NCBI GenBank assembly: GCA_902515565.1
Contig: CABXVR010000003.1
Coordinates: 19,177-83,176 of the forward strand
From: an uncultured Bacteroidota bacterium
GTDB lineage: Bacteria; Bacteroidota; Bacteroidia; Flavobacteriales; Flavobacteriaceae
Direction: 5' to 3'
Length of the DNA: 64,000 nucleotides
The position numbers were made by a program, and so were the translations under genes. This document shows, piece by piece, positions 16,146 through 25,846 of this stretch (within the stretch, counting starts at the first letter, position 1; the number at the start of each line of letters is the position of its first letter). The notes beneath the pieces were generated by a model. The model saw only the letters and a program-made list of their open reading frames with translations. It searched no databases and was not told where the DNA came from.

Positions 16146-18560
16146 ATGGCTAGAGTATTTTTAGTTGGATTTTGGGATTCAGTTTCGAATTTAATTCTAA
16201 AAAACAGGATCTTAATAATCGCTTTATTAGTCTTGGCTACATCATTTTTTATTAGCCAATGGCAGTATATAAAGTTTTCAAATACAGAAGCTAACTTATT
16301 ACCAGATAACCATGAAGTTAATTTAGAGTACCTAGATTTTACTAACAAATTTGGGGAAGAAGGTAATTTGATTGTAATTGGAATTAAAGACTCCTTACTC
16401 TTCACAACTGAGAATCTTAATGCATGGAACAATTTATCAAAAGTTTTAAAAGACACTAGCTTTGTTGAATCTGTAATAGCTATTGGTGACTTACAAAAAC
16501 TTAAAAAAGATAAAAAGAAACAGCAGTTCTATCTCGAGCCTTTTATAAAAGATACAATTACGTCTGATATTGAATTGATTTCAATAAAAAAAGAGCTGTT
16601 TGAAAAATACCCTTTTTATGATGAATTTTTATTTAATACTAAAACAAAATCTGTAAGAACAGCTATTCATTTAAAAAAGTCAATAGTAAATGAACCTGCA
16701 AGAGAAACATATATTAATACTGTTTTAATTCCTAAAGTTAAATCGTTTGAGTCAAAGTATAATTTGGATATTAAAATTTCTGGCATGCCTTATGTTAGAA
16801 CAAAAAATGCTGAGAATATTAAAAGTGAAATTTCTACTTTTGTAATTTTAGCCCTAATAATTACTTCGATAATATTTTTCTTGTTTTTTAGGTCATATCG
16901 TGCAACGTTTATTTCATTATTTGTTGTTATGATTGGTGTTGTTTGGACTGTTGGAATTTTAGGGCTCTTTATTATAAACACCCCCCCAGGTGATTTTGAA
17001 ATTTCAGTTCTTACTGGTCTTATACCCCCACTTATAATAGTAATTGGAATTCCAAATTGTATTTTTCTTATAAATAAATATCAGCATGAAGTAAATAAGC
17101 ATGGAAATAAAGCAAAGTCTCTTCAAAAAGTAATTACTAAAATAGGTAATGCTACTTTGATGACTAATGTAACCACTGCATCAGGATTTGCAACTTTTAT
17201 TATTACAAATAGTAAGCTACTAAAAGAATTTGGTATTGTTGCATCCCTTAGTATTTTAGCAATTTTCATATTATGTATTTTAATAATTCCTATAATTTAT
17301 AGCTTTTTACCCATCCCTGAAGAAAAGCACTTAGAGCACTTAAATAGAACATGGATAAATTCTTTAGGAGATTGGATTGAAAAAACTGTAAAGAAAAGCA
17401 AAATCAATATTTACATAATTTCTGTTCTACTTCTTGTTACAAGTATTATTGGTATATATCAAATTCGAATTTCTGGTAGTATTATTGACGACATGCCACA
17501 AAAAGCAGATTGGTTCGATGATATAATGTTTTACGAAAAGGAGTTTAACGGAATAATGCCTCTAGAGATTTTAATTAATACCAAGCGTAAAAAAGGAGTT
17601 ACAAAACTCTCCACTATAAAAAAAATGAGTAAAATAGAAGATGTAATTCTAGAAATTCCTGAATTATCTAAACCTATTTCAATGGTAAGCTTAGTGAAAT
17701 ATTCTAAACAAGCATATTATAATGGTAACCCTAAATATTACCAAGTCCCGACTTCACAAGAAAATAGCTTTATATTATCCTATGCTAAAAATTCAACTTC
17801 TGATTCTGATGTTGACCTAATTAAAAATTATGTTGATTCTACAGGTCAGTACACAAGGATTACAGCTTTTATGAAAGATATGGAAATTGAAAAGATGGAG
17901 GAAATTGAAAAAAAATTAAATTATGAGATTTCTAAAATAATGCCATCCAATAATTTTGAAGTTTCAATTACAGGAAAGGCATATTTATTTCAAAAAGGAA
18001 CTAAGTATTTGGTCAAAAATTTAATTATATCTCTTTCTTTAGCAATTTTCTTAATAGCACTATTAATGGCCTATATGTTTAGATCTTTAAAAATGATATT
18101 CATTTCTTTAATTCCTAACTTGTTACCATTGATAGTTACTGCAGGTTTAATGGGTTATTTAGGCGTTGCCATAAAACCATCTACGATACTAATATTTAGC
18201 ATTGCTTTTGGAATTGCAGTTGATGATACAATTCATTTTCTAGCTAAATATAGACAAGAGTTAATTACTAATAATTGGGAAGTTAAAAAATCTGTTTACA
18301 ACGCTCTTCGTGAAACTGGGGTTAGTATGTTTTATACCTCAATCGTATTGTTTTTTGGATTTTCTGTATTTACAGTGTCAAATTTTGGTGGTACAGTAGC
18401 TCTGGGCGCATTAGTTTCTGCCACATTACTATTTGCAATGTTATCTAACCTTTTACTGTTGCCTTCAATGTTACTATCCTTAGAAGGCTCAATAGCAAAT
18501 GAAAAAGTTTTAAAAGAACCTTTGATAAAAATTATTGAAGATGAAGATGTGGTAAATTAA
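16146..18560 (+). CDS. MMPL/RND-superfamily exporter
   Basis: This 804-residue inner-membrane protein has the RND layout: TM1 near residues 20-38, a large extracytoplasmic loop, a five-helix block (about 225-400), TM7 near 420, a second loop, and a final block (about 630-780). The proton-relay region reads GIAFGIAVDDTIHFLAKYR (near 690), and GNATLMTNVTTASGFATF is also characteristic. At about 800 residues it belongs to the MMPL/SSD-like group of lipid or hopanoid-type exporters and not to AcrB pumps; the substrate is unknown. No membrane-fusion partner lies next to it, consistent with that group. It sits between frr and asnS. Confidence 0.8.
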   Translation: MARVFLVGFWDSVSNLILKNRILIIALLVLATSFFISQWQYIKFSNTEANLLPDNHEVNLEYLDFTNKFGEEGNLIVIGIKDSLLFTTENLNAWNNLSKVLKDTSFVESVIAIGDLQKLKKDKKKQQFYLEPFIKDTITSDIELISIKKELFEKYPFYDEFLFNTKTKSVRTAIHLKKSIVNEPARETYINTVLIPKVKSFESKYNLDIKISGMPYVRTKNAENIKSEISTFVILALIITSIIFFLFFRSYRATFISLFVVMIGVVWTVGILGLFIINTPPGDFEISVLTGLIPPLIIVIGIPNCIFLINKYQHEVNKHGNKAKSLQKVITKIGNATLMTNVTTASGFATFIITNSKLLKEFGIVASLSILAIFILCILIIPIIYSFLPIPEEKHLEHLNRTWINSLGDWIEKTVKKSKINIYIISVLLLVTSIIGIYQIRISGSIIDDMPQKADWFDDIMFYEKEFNGIMPLEILINTKRKKGVTKLSTIKKMSKIEDVILEIPELSKPISMVSLVKYSKQAYYNGNPKYYQVPTSQENSFILSYAKNSTSDSDVDLIKNYVDSTGQYTRITAFMKDMEIEKMEEIEKKLNYEISKIMPSNNFEVSITGKAYLFQKGTKYLVKNLIISLSLAIFLIALLMAYMFRSLKMIFISLIPNLLPLIVTAGLMGYLGVAIKPSTILIFSIAFGIAVDDTIHFLAKYRQELITNNWEVKKSVYNALRETGVSMFYTSIVLFFGFSVFTVSNFGGTVALGALVSATLLFAMLSNLLLLPSMLLSLEGSIANEKVLKEPLIKIIEDEDVVN

Positions 18561-18580
18561 GTATAATTTATTTTAATACT

Positions 18581-18588
18581 TATCTTTG
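18581..18588 (+). promoter_or_regulatory. -7 box candidate for asnS-rpoN
   Basis: TATCTTTG matches the -7 consensus TAnnTTTG and lies 21 nt before the asnS start. No TTTG is present at the -33 distance, which would fall at the end of the upstream coding region. Confidence 0.4.
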
Positions 18589-18608
18589 GAAATATAATTT
18601 ATAGTTAA

Positions 18609-20042
18609 ATGAAAAATCATTCAATAAAAGATCTTTTACTAAGTACCACAACTATGTCTAAAATAACTGTTAATGGTTGGGTTAGAACTTTTAGGGCTAA
18701 TCGCTTTATAGCATTAAATGATGGGTCATCAATTTCTAGTGTACAATGTGTTCTTGATTTTGAAAATTTTGACGAAAGTATTTTAAAAAAAATAAATACT
18801 GGCACAAGTTTAGAGATCACTGGAGATTTAGTTGAAAGTCAAGGAAGTGGTCAGAAATTAGAAATTATTGTCTCTGACTTAAAGATTTTAGGTGAATGTG
18901 ATTCAGAAGAATTTCCAATACAACCAAAAAAACACTCGTTCGAATTTCTACGTGATAATGCACATTTAAGAACCAGAACTAATACTTTTAGTACTATTAT
19001 GAGGCTGCGATCAAGTTTATCATTTGCTGTGCATAATTATTTTAACTCTAATGGATTCTACTATGTTCATACTCCTATAATTACATCCAGTGATGCAGAA
19101 GGAGCTGGTGAACAATTTAGAGTAACAACTCTGAATCCGAAAAACCCTCCATTGGATGAAAAAAGTGAAGTCGATTTCACCAAAGATTTTTTTGGGAAAG
19201 AAACAAGTCTAACAGTTTCTGGACAACTGGAAGCTGAAACTTATGCTATGTCATTAGGGAAAGTATATACTTTTGGACCAACATTTAGGGCAGAAAATTC
19301 AAATACATCAAGACATTTATCTGAATTTTGGATGATTGAACCTGAAGTTGCCTTTATGGATTTACATGGTAATATGGATTTAGCAGAAAGTTTTTTAAAA
19401 TACCTGTTGCAATACATTGTCAAAAATAATATCGATGATCTAGAATTTTTAGAACAAAGATTAATTAAAGAAGATAAAACAAAGCCACAAAACCTTAGAA
19501 GTGAAATGACTCTAATTGAAAAAATCAAATTTGTTATAAACAATGATTTTAAGAGAATAAGTTATACTGAAGCGTTTGAAATACTAAAAAATTGCAAGCC
19601 GAATAAAAAGAAAAAATTTAAATATTTAATTGAAAACTGGGGTGCAGATTTACAAAGTGAACATGAAAGATATTTAGTTGAAAAACATTTTAAATGCCCA
19701 GTCATAATATATGACTATCCTGCAAAAATTAAGGCCTTTTACATGAAATTGAATGAAGACAATAAAACTGTTAAAGCAATGGATATTCTATTCCCTGGGA
19801 TTGGAGAAATTGTTGGCGGATCTCAACGTGAAGAAAGATTGGATGTCTTAAATAAAAAAATGAATGATATAGGCGTAAATCCAGATGATTTGTGGTGGTA
19901 TACAGATTTGAGAAAGTTTGGGACAGCAAAACATTCAGGTTTTGGGCTTGGATTTGAAAGGTTAATTATGTTTGCAACCGGGATGTCAAATATTAGAGAC
20001 GTAATTCCTTTTCCAAGAACTCCACAAAATGCTGAGTTCTAA
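18609..20042 (+). CDS. asnS: Asparaginyl-tRNA synthetase
   Basis: AsnRS (477 aa) is a class IIb synthetase charging tRNA-Asn. The N-terminal OB-fold (about 15-110) contains VNGWVRTFRANRFIALNDG. The catalytic domain has motif 1 around the HTPIITSSDAEGAGE region, motif 2 FRAENSNTSRHLSEFWMIEPE and motif 3 GFGLGFERLIMFATG. The second anticodon-domain-free layout and length match bacterial AsnRS. The window also holds aspS. rpoN begins 12 nt after its stop, so the two are likely cotranscribed. Confidence 0.97.
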   Translation: MKNHSIKDLLLSTTTMSKITVNGWVRTFRANRFIALNDGSSISSVQCVLDFENFDESILKKINTGTSLEITGDLVESQGSGQKLEIIVSDLKILGECDSEEFPIQPKKHSFEFLRDNAHLRTRTNTFSTIMRLRSSLSFAVHNYFNSNGFYYVHTPIITSSDAEGAGEQFRVTTLNPKNPPLDEKSEVDFTKDFFGKETSLTVSGQLEAETYAMSLGKVYTFGPTFRAENSNTSRHLSEFWMIEPEVAFMDLHGNMDLAESFLKYLLQYIVKNNIDDLEFLEQRLIKEDKTKPQNLRSEMTLIEKIKFVINNDFKRISYTEAFEILKNCKPNKKKKFKYLIENWGADLQSEHERYLVEKHFKCPVIIYDYPAKIKAFYMKLNEDNKTVKAMDILFPGIGEIVGGSQREERLDVLNKKMNDIGVNPDDLWWYTDLRKFGTAKHSGFGLGFERLIMFATGMSNIRDVIPFPRTPQNAEF

Positions 20043-20053
20043 AAATTTAACAA

Positions 20054-21466
20054 ATGCTTAAGCAATCCTTAAAATTAAAATTATCTCAAAAGTTATCTCC
20101 TCAACAAATCCAATTGATGAAGCTAATTCAATTGCCTGTATTAGATTTTGAGCAAAAATTAAAACAAGAAATCGAAGAAAACCCTGCTCTTGAAATTACA
20201 GAGCTTACAAGTAAAGATGAATTTAATGATGATGAAAATATAGATGTAGAAGATTATATCAATGATGATGAAATTCCTGATTACAAACTCAATTCTTATA
20301 ATTCTTCTAATAAAGATGAAAATTCTATCCCCTATGCATCAGGAATGTCATTTACACAACTAATTCTAAATCAATTGCATACAGAAAGGTTAAATGATTC
20401 GGAAATGAAAATTGCAGAGTTTCTGGTCGGATGTATTGATGAGGACGGATATATTCGCCAAAATCTTGAAGATATAATTGATGATCTTGCTTTTACTCAA
20501 AATATAATTACAGATCATAAGACGATTGAGAACATTCTAAAAATTATTCAAAATCTAGATCCTGCCGGAATTGGCGCAAGATCTCTTCAGGAGTGTTTAG
20601 TATTACAACTAAGAAGAAAAGATTCAAATGAAATAAGTATAAAACTAGCCTTAGACATAATCGAAGATTCATTTGATTTATTTACTAAAAGACATTTTGA
20701 AAAGTTACTAAGTAGATATCAGATTTCAGAAAAAGAATTAAAAATAGCTGTTAAAGAAATTGAAAAATTAAACCCTAAACCAGCTAATTCATTGTCTATC
20801 AATAGCACAAAATTAATTGAACAAGTTATTCCAGATTTTAAGATTGAAATTATAAATGACAAATTACTGTTAAGCCTTAATGGCAGGAACAAACCAACTA
20901 TGAATGTAAGTAGGGAGTATACCGAAATGCTTAAAGGATACAGCTTAGAAAAAAAGAGAAAATCTCAAAAAGAGGCAGTACAATTTATTAAACAAAAATT
21001 AGATTCAGCTAAATGGTTTATTGAAGCTATCGAACAAAGAGAGCAAACATTAATGTTGACTATGAAAGCAATTATGACATATCAAGAAGCTTACTTTTTG
21101 TCTGGTGATGAAAAAAAAATAAAGCCAATGATTTTAAAAAATATTGCTGATAAAATTAATATGGATATTTCTACAATTTCTAGAGTTGCGAATAGTAAAT
21201 ACGTTGACACACCATACGGAACAAAATTGATTAAAGAATTCTTCAGTGAATCAATGATAAATAACAAAGGAGAAGAAATATCTACAATAGAGGTAAAGAA
21301 AAAACTTGAAAAAATTATTGATGAAGAAGACAAGCGAAAGCCTGAAACAGATGATTCGTTAGTAAAACTGCTGCATAAAGAAGGGTACAAAATAGCAAGA
21401 AGAACAGTTTCTAAATACAGAGAGCAATTAAATATCCCAGTAGCAAGATTAAGAAAACAACTTTAG
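20054..21466 (+). CDS. rpoN: RNA polymerase sigma-54 factor
   Basis: Sigma-54 (470 aa) directs RNA polymerase to -24/-12 promoters and needs an AAA+ activator. Region I at the N-terminus is Q-rich (LSQKLSPQQIQLMKLIQLP), followed by an acidic region II and the core-binding region III. The helix-turn-helix segment has LKNIADKINMDISTISRVANSKYV, and the RpoN box near the end reads ARRTVSKYRE. No enhancer-binding activator gene lies in this window. It follows asnS by 12 nt and is convergent with the exb operon. Confidence 0.97.
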   Translation: MLKQSLKLKLSQKLSPQQIQLMKLIQLPVLDFEQKLKQEIEENPALEITELTSKDEFNDDENIDVEDYINDDEIPDYKLNSYNSSNKDENSIPYASGMSFTQLILNQLHTERLNDSEMKIAEFLVGCIDEDGYIRQNLEDIIDDLAFTQNIITDHKTIENILKIIQNLDPAGIGARSLQECLVLQLRRKDSNEISIKLALDIIEDSFDLFTKRHFEKLLSRYQISEKELKIAVKEIEKLNPKPANSLSINSTKLIEQVIPDFKIEIINDKLLLSLNGRNKPTMNVSREYTEMLKGYSLEKKRKSQKEAVQFIKQKLDSAKWFIEAIEQREQTLMLTMKAIMTYQEAYFLSGDEKKIKPMILKNIADKINMDISTISRVANSKYVDTPYGTKLIKEFFSESMINNKGEEISTIEVKKKLEKIIDEEDKRKPETDDSLVKLLHKEGYKIARRTVSKYREQLNIPVARLRKQL

Positions 21467-21479
21467 AGAAAACTTTTTT

Positions 21480-21962
21480 TTAATTCTTGTTTAAAGAAAC
21501 ATCACCAATTCGAGTAGTATAATTGATTTTTAAAGCGTTGACCTTTCTAAGCTCCTGTTTAACATCTCCTACAATTCCCATAGAAGCTTCTTTGTCAACT
21601 TTTAGAGCGGTAGTAAGAAAAGGTCTTAATTCTTCTCTTTTAGATTCTCTTTCAGAGTATATGAACGCAGGAACGTCAGAGACCTCAGCAAACTTGTCGT
21701 TGAGTTGTATTCTAGCCTCTTCACCAAACTGATCTTTAAAGCCATCGTTAGGTCTTCCTAAATATATGTACATAACCAAATCTTTCTTGTCTAATTTTTC
21801 AACTTGATCTGCAGCAGGAAGTTCATTTTTAATTTTCAATTCATTATCTCTCATTACAGTTGCAACCATAAAGAAGAATAATAGCATAAAAACTATATCA
21901 GGAAGAGAAGCTGTATTTACAGCTGGCAAATCACCCTTTTTTTTCTTATTAAATTTAGACAT
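21480..21962 (-). CDS. exbD: ExbD/TolR family protein (second copy)
   Basis: This 160-residue protein has one N-terminal membrane helix (about 20-40: LPDIVFMLLFFFMVATVM) carrying the conserved Asp of the ExbD proton path in the segment ASLPDIVFM, followed by a periplasmic domain. With ExbB it forms the proton-driven motor that energises TonB-dependent outer-membrane transport. It is the last gene of a four-gene minus-strand operon (exbB, 4-TM protein, exbD, exbD), 8 nt after the first exbD. Two divergent ExbD copies in series are usual in Bacteroidota. Confidence 0.9.
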   Translation of the reverse strand: MSKFNKKKKGDLPAVNTASLPDIVFMLLFFFMVATVMRDNELKIKNELPAADQVEKLDKKDLVMYIYLGRPNDGFKDQFGEEARIQLNDKFAEVSDVPAFIYSERESKREELRPFLTTALKVDKEASMGIVGDVKQELRKVNALKINYTTRIGDVSLNKN

Positions 21963-21970
21963 AATATTTG

Positions 21971-22567
21971 TTATTGAACCTCAGATAATTTTTGAGGATA
22001 TTCTAATTTTATTTGAGTTATATTATCTTTTAACTTTAATTTACTGCCAGGCCAATTAACATCTTTGTAATTTTTTTGCATCTCAGTGTAAGAAATTCCA
22101 AATAACTCTTCAGCTCTTTTATTTCTAAGTGATGTATATGCTGCGACCAACTCATTTTGAACAGAAATGTATGTAGCATAGGTTGTTTCTCTTTCATTTT
22201 TTAATGAAATAATTGCCTTGTCAGGATTATCAGATGATTTTGGATCACCAGCCCCTTTACAATAATCACACTTATCTTCTCCAGAGCCACCACCATTATC
22301 TAAAAATTTTATCGCAGCATCTCTTAGCTCTTCTAATTCCATTACTTCATCTTCAACTAAAAGTTGATCTTTACCATTTAACAAAACAGTAAAAATATTT
22401 TTCTGCTTGATTATTACATCTTCTTCTGATTCTTCAATTGGAGGAAGCTTTCTGCTTATACCAGAATCAGTTTCTATAGTAGTTGTAACCAAGAAAAAAA
22501 TTAGTAATAAAAATGCAATATCAGCCATTGATCCTGCATTAACTTCAGGGGATGATCGTTTAGCCAT
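21971..22567 (-). CDS. exbD: ExbD family protein with CDYC insert (first copy)
   Basis: This 198-residue ExbD has the N-terminal cytoplasmic tail, a single membrane helix with ADIAFLLLIFFLVTTT (conserved Asp at about residue 16), and a periplasmic domain. It is longer than E. coli ExbD (141 aa) because of an insert near residues 90-110 with a CDYC motif and a glycine-rich GGGSG segment. I recall similar inserts in other flavobacterial ExbD proteins. It lies 3 nt after the 4-TM gene and 8 nt before the second exbD, so all are cotranscribed. Confidence 0.9.
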   Translation of the reverse strand: MAKRSSPEVNAGSMADIAFLLLIFFLVTTTIETDSGISRKLPPIEESEEDVIIKQKNIFTVLLNGKDQLLVEDEVMELEELRDAAIKFLDNGGGSGEDKCDYCKGAGDPKSSDNPDKAIISLKNERETTYATYISVQNELVAAYTSLRNKRAEELFGISYTEMQKNYKDVNWPGSKLKLKDNITQIKLEYPQKLSEVQ

Positions 22568-22570
22568 AAT

Positions 22571-22984
22571 TTATTTTTTCATGTTTTTTATTCCAAAAAA
22601 CATCATTATACATGTTGCAGCTAGTATAAGTGCATAAAACATCCATAATCCAGCACTAACTAATTTGGAGCCAGATGCTGATAACATATTACCATCTCTT
22701 AAAGGTGTTTCTTCACCAGAAGACAAAACAAAGTAGCAAACAAGAGCTGTCAATAAGAATATTCCAGATGTCTTTAAAGTACTTTTTAGTAATGTTTTAT
22801 CGGATGCAATATTTTTAACAGTGAAGAATAATACAAATGCAATAATAACTGCTAAAACAGTGTAAGCGACATAAAGCAAGCTAGAAATTTGACCTATATA
22901 ATCTAACATTATTAATCCTACAAATAACACCCCTAATAAAGATAAGGCTATAGCAAGTATCTTAATTCCTTTATATAAATCCAT
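22571..22984 (-). CDS. Four-helix membrane protein in the exb operon, unknown function
   Basis: I do not recognise a named family for this 137-residue protein. It has four hydrophobic helices (about residues 6-30, 34-55, 68-86 and 110-132) joined by short loops, with a lysine-rich C-terminus MKNMKK-like end. It is packed between exbB (2 nt upstream) and the first exbD (3 nt downstream), which strongly suggests a part or assembly partner of the ExbBD motor complex. That role is inferred only from position. Confidence 0.75.
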   Translation of the reverse strand: MDLYKGIKILAIALSLLGVLFVGLIMLDYIGQISSLLYVAYTVLAVIIAFVLFFTVKNIASDKTLLKSTLKTSGIFLLTALVCYFVLSSGEETPLRDGNMLSASGSKLVSAGLWMFYALILAATCIMMFFGIKNMKK

Positions 22985-22986
22985 AA

Positions 22987-23802
22987 TTATTTTTTATTGT
23001 TAACTAATAAATCCATTAGAGATATTGAAGCGTTTTCCATATCATTTACAATACTATCAATTTTTGATATGATGTAATTGTAAAATATTTGTAAAATAAT
23101 TGCTACAATAAGACCAAATACAGTTGTAAGTAAAGCAACTTTAATACCTCCAGCTACTAATGAAGGTTGCATGTCTCCAGCTGCTTCAATTTTATCAAAA
23201 GCCTGAATCATACCGATTACGGTTCCCATGAAACCAAGCATTGGTGCTAATGCAATAAATAAAGATATCCATGATACATTTTTTTCTAACTGACCCATTT
23301 GAACACCTCCGTAAGCAACAACAGCTTTTTCAGCAGATTCTAAATCTTCATTAGCTCTGTCTAATCCTTGATAAAATATTGACGCTACTGGCCCAGGAGT
23401 ATTTCTACAAACTTCTTTTGCAGCATCTAAACCTCCTGATTTAAGCGCATGTTCAACGTCACTAGTTAACTTATCTGAATTAGAGGTCGCTAAATTTAAA
23501 TATATAATTCTTTCAATAGCGATAGCTAAACCGAGTATTAAACATAAAAGAACAATTCCCATAAATCCAGGACCTCCTTCAATAAATCTCTTTTTTAATT
23601 CTTGGTGAAAGTTAGCACTTTCAACTTCCTCTACAACCGGAGTTTCTTCGGCAGTTTCCATAACTGGTGTTACTTCAGCCACACTTGAGTCAACAACAGT
23701 TTCTGTAACTTCTTGTACTTCATCTTGTAATATACTAGTTTTTGCATTTAAGCTAGTTATCATAAAAATTGATAATACTGTAAGGATAGATAATCTTTTC
23801 AT
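22987..23802 (-). CDS. exbB: ExbB/TolQ/MotA family proton channel protein
   Basis: ExbB (271 aa) forms the pentameric proton channel of the TonB-energising complex in the inner membrane. It has an N-terminal signal-like helix (about 5-22), a glutamate/valine-rich linker of about 40 residues, then a membrane helix near 75-97. The MotA/TolQ/ExbB core follows, with NVSWISLFIALAPMLGFMGTVIGMIQAFD and GGIKVALLTTVFGLIVAI. The signal plus acidic linker is the form typical of Bacteroidota. It is the first gene of the operon and lies 72 nt downstream of tRNA-Ser on the same strand. Confidence 0.93.
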   Translation of the reverse strand: MKRLSILTVLSIFMITSLNAKTSILQDEVQEVTETVVDSSVAEVTPVMETAEETPVVEEVESANFHQELKKRFIEGGPGFMGIVLLCLILGLAIAIERIIYLNLATSNSDKLTSDVEHALKSGGLDAAKEVCRNTPGPVASIFYQGLDRANEDLESAEKAVVAYGGVQMGQLEKNVSWISLFIALAPMLGFMGTVIGMIQAFDKIEAAGDMQPSLVAGGIKVALLTTVFGLIVAIILQIFYNYIISKIDSIVNDMENASISLMDLLVNNKK

Positions 23803-23874
23803 TTTAATTTCTTTTAATTTAATTTGCGGTTAAAGATATAAAAAAAATGCAATTTTAAATAATTAATATTTATG

Positions 23875-23962
23875 CAGAGAGGAAGGGATTCGAACCCTCG
23901 ATACACTTTTGGTGTATACACACTTTCCAGGCGTGCGCCTTCGACCACTCGGCCACCTCTCT
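23875..23962 (-). tRNA. tRNA-Ser (anticodon GGA)
   Basis: The minus strand folds into an 88-nt class II tRNA. The acceptor is AGAGAGG/CCTCTCT with discriminator G, the anticodon stem CACGC/GTGTG encloses loop CTGGAAA (GGA). A long variable arm is built on TACAC/GTGTA, and the T arm is GAGGG-TTCGAAT-CCCTT. CCA is not encoded. Confidence 0.95.
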
Positions 23963-23992
23963 AAATCAAATTACATTCTAGCAAATAAACTG

Positions 23993-24034
23993 AAAAAAAA
24001 ACTAATCTTAAAATAAATAGGGGGTTATTTTAAG
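23993..24034 (-). terminator. Terminator overlapping the ansA stop
   Basis: On the minus strand a perfect 10-bp stem CTTAAAATAA / TTATTTTAAG encloses loop CCCCCTAT. The five nucleotides ATTAG follow, then a run of nine T. The stem includes the ansA stop codon. It probably ends the sucA-sucB-tatD-ansA transcript before tRNA-Ser. The stem is AT-only, so efficiency is uncertain. Confidence 0.55.
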
Positions 24035-25079
24035 AGATTTCTCCACTAATGCTGAGTTCAAACATCTCTTTGAAGTTTTTAAAATCTAATTTCATAGACA
24101 ATAAGTACATTGATTTAATTATTGCTGACTCTAAAGTAATATCTTTTCCAGAAATAATATCTAGTTCAACAAGCTTAAATGAAGACTCGTATTTCCCCAT
24201 TTGCACACTTCCTTTTGGGCATTGCGAAACGTTTATAATATATTTTCCTTTCTTTATGGATGATTTCAACTCATCTATAAACCATTCAAAATCAAACATA
24301 TTTCCTGATCCATATGATTCTATAATGACAACTTTAGAATAACTATCAAAAAGCATGTGCTTGACAATTTGCTTAGAAATACCAGGGAATAGTTTTATCA
24401 CAGAAACTCTATCATCAAGTTTGTTATGAAAAATTGTATTAGAATTTAGTGGCTCATATAAATCTTCGGAATTAATTTTTAAATCAACCCCGGATTTTGC
24501 TAGTTCAGGATAGTTAAAACTAGCATATGCTTTAAATTGATCAGAGTTCACTTTGGTAGTTCTATTACCTCGAAAAAGCTTATTATCAAAATATAGACAA
24601 ACCTCTTTAATCACATTAGTAACTTTAGAAGAAGAACCATTATTATCAAAATCGTGATAAGGTCTAGCCAATTGAATTGATGTGATTAAATGCTCTTTTG
24701 CATCTGTCCTTAAATCCCCAAGGGGCAATTGGGAACCAGTTAAAATAATTGGTTTAGTTAAATTTTGAATTAAAAAACTTAAAGCTGATGCTGTATAACT
24801 CATCGTATCCGTACCGTGAAGAATGACAAACCCATCGAAAGAATTATAATTGGTTTTTATTATTTCAACTAATTCAATCCAATTTTCGATTTGAATATTT
24901 GAAGAGTCAATTGGGTTATTTATTGATATAGTCTCTAATTGGCAATTAAGTAAATTAATTTCTTTGACCCTATCTAAAATATTTTCAAAATTAAAGGGGC
25001 TCAAATAAGGCTGCCCAGCCTCCTTGATCATACCAATTGTTCCTCCGGTATATATTAACAATATTTTTGATTTGTTCAT
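24030..25079 (-). CDS. ansA: Type I L-asparaginase
   Basis: This asparaginase (349 aa) hydrolyses asparagine to aspartate and ammonia. The first catalytic motif is IYTGGTIGMI (T14) and the second is VILHGTDTMSYTASAL, with the Thr-Asp pair of the active site. The absence of a signal peptide indicates the cytoplasmic type I enzyme. Its start overlaps the tatD stop by 4 nt (ATGA-type coupling), so it is the last gene of the sucA-sucB-tatD-ansA run. A hairpin with a following T-run covers its stop codon. Confidence 0.93.
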   Translation of the reverse strand: MNKSKILLIYTGGTIGMIKEAGQPYLSPFNFENILDRVKEINLLNCQLETISINNPIDSSNIQIENWIELVEIIKTNYNSFDGFVILHGTDTMSYTASALSFLIQNLTKPIILTGSQLPLGDLRTDAKEHLITSIQLARPYHDFDNNGSSSKVTNVIKEVCLYFDNKLFRGNRTTKVNSDQFKAYASFNYPELAKSGVDLKINSEDLYEPLNSNTIFHNKLDDRVSVIKLFPGISKQIVKHMLFDSYSKVVIIESYGSGNMFDFEWFIDELKSSIKKGKYIINVSQCPKGSVQMGKYESSFKLVELDIISGKDITLESAIIKSMYLLSMKLDFKNFKEMFELSISGEIS

Positions 25080-25846
25080 ACTTTTATCTTAAATAATTCA
25101 ATTGCATTACTTGTAGTAATTTTGATTATTTTTTTAGCCGGGATTTCATAAATATCAGTTAATTTATCAATAATTATTGACAAATAAGAACTCTCATTTC
25201 TTTTACCTCTAAAGGGTGTCGGTGCTAAATAAGGGGAGTCTGTTTCAAGAACTAAATTTTCTAAAGAAATTTTCTTTAAGAATTTATCAATTTTTCCGTT
25301 TTTAAAGGTAACAACTCCACCAATTCCTAATTTCATATTAAAAGATATTGCTTTCAATGCCTGTTCGTAATTACCACTAAAGCAATGAAATATACCTCTA
25401 AGTTTTTCTGATTTTTCCTTCTCCAATACTTCAAAAATCTCGTCAAATGCATTCCTACAATGAATTACAATTGGTAAGTTTAAGTCTTTAGCTAATCTGA
25501 TTTGAGATGCAAATGCTTTTTTTTGAATAGTTAGTGTTGATTTATCCCAATATAAATCAATACCAATTTCTCCAATCGCTACAATAGGGTGATTTTCTAA
25601 AACTTTTTCAACGTGGCTTAATTCGTCTAAATAGTTGTCATCTACACTACATGGGTGTAAGCCGGCCATCAAATGCATTATTTTCGGATATGCTTTTTTT
25701 AATTCAAGCATAGAGTTAGTATGAGATGAGTCTATTGCAGGAAGAAAGAAGTTGTTGATTTTTAAATTTAGAGCCCGATTAATTACAACGTCAATATCGT
25801 CGGCAAATTCTTTTAAATATAAATGAGTGTGAGTGTCAGTTATCAT
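25076..25846 (-). CDS. TatD family metal-dependent hydrolase
   Basis: TatD-type enzymes (256 aa here) are TIM-barrel DNases/hydrolases with a binuclear metal site. Metal ligands are in MITDTHTHLYL (H6, H8), GEIGIDLYW (the Glu near 92), IVIHCRNAFDE, FHCFSGNYEQ and ETDSPYLAP. The length is normal. The start codon lies within the 3' arm of a perfect 14-bp hairpin on the mRNA (25843-25882), which is likely to affect translation. It lies 45 nt downstream of sucB and is translationally coupled to ansA by a 4-nt overlap. Confidence 0.93.
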   Translation of the reverse strand: MITDTHTHLYLKEFADDIDVVINRALNLKINNFFLPAIDSSHTNSMLELKKAYPKIMHLMAGLHPCSVDDNYLDELSHVEKVLENHPIVAIGEIGIDLYWDKSTLTIQKKAFASQIRLAKDLNLPIVIHCRNAFDEIFEVLEKEKSEKLRGIFHCFSGNYEQALKAISFNMKLGIGGVVTFKNGKIDKFLKKISLENLVLETDSPYLAPTPFRGKRNESSYLSIIIDKLTDIYEIPAKKIIKITTSNAIELFKIKV

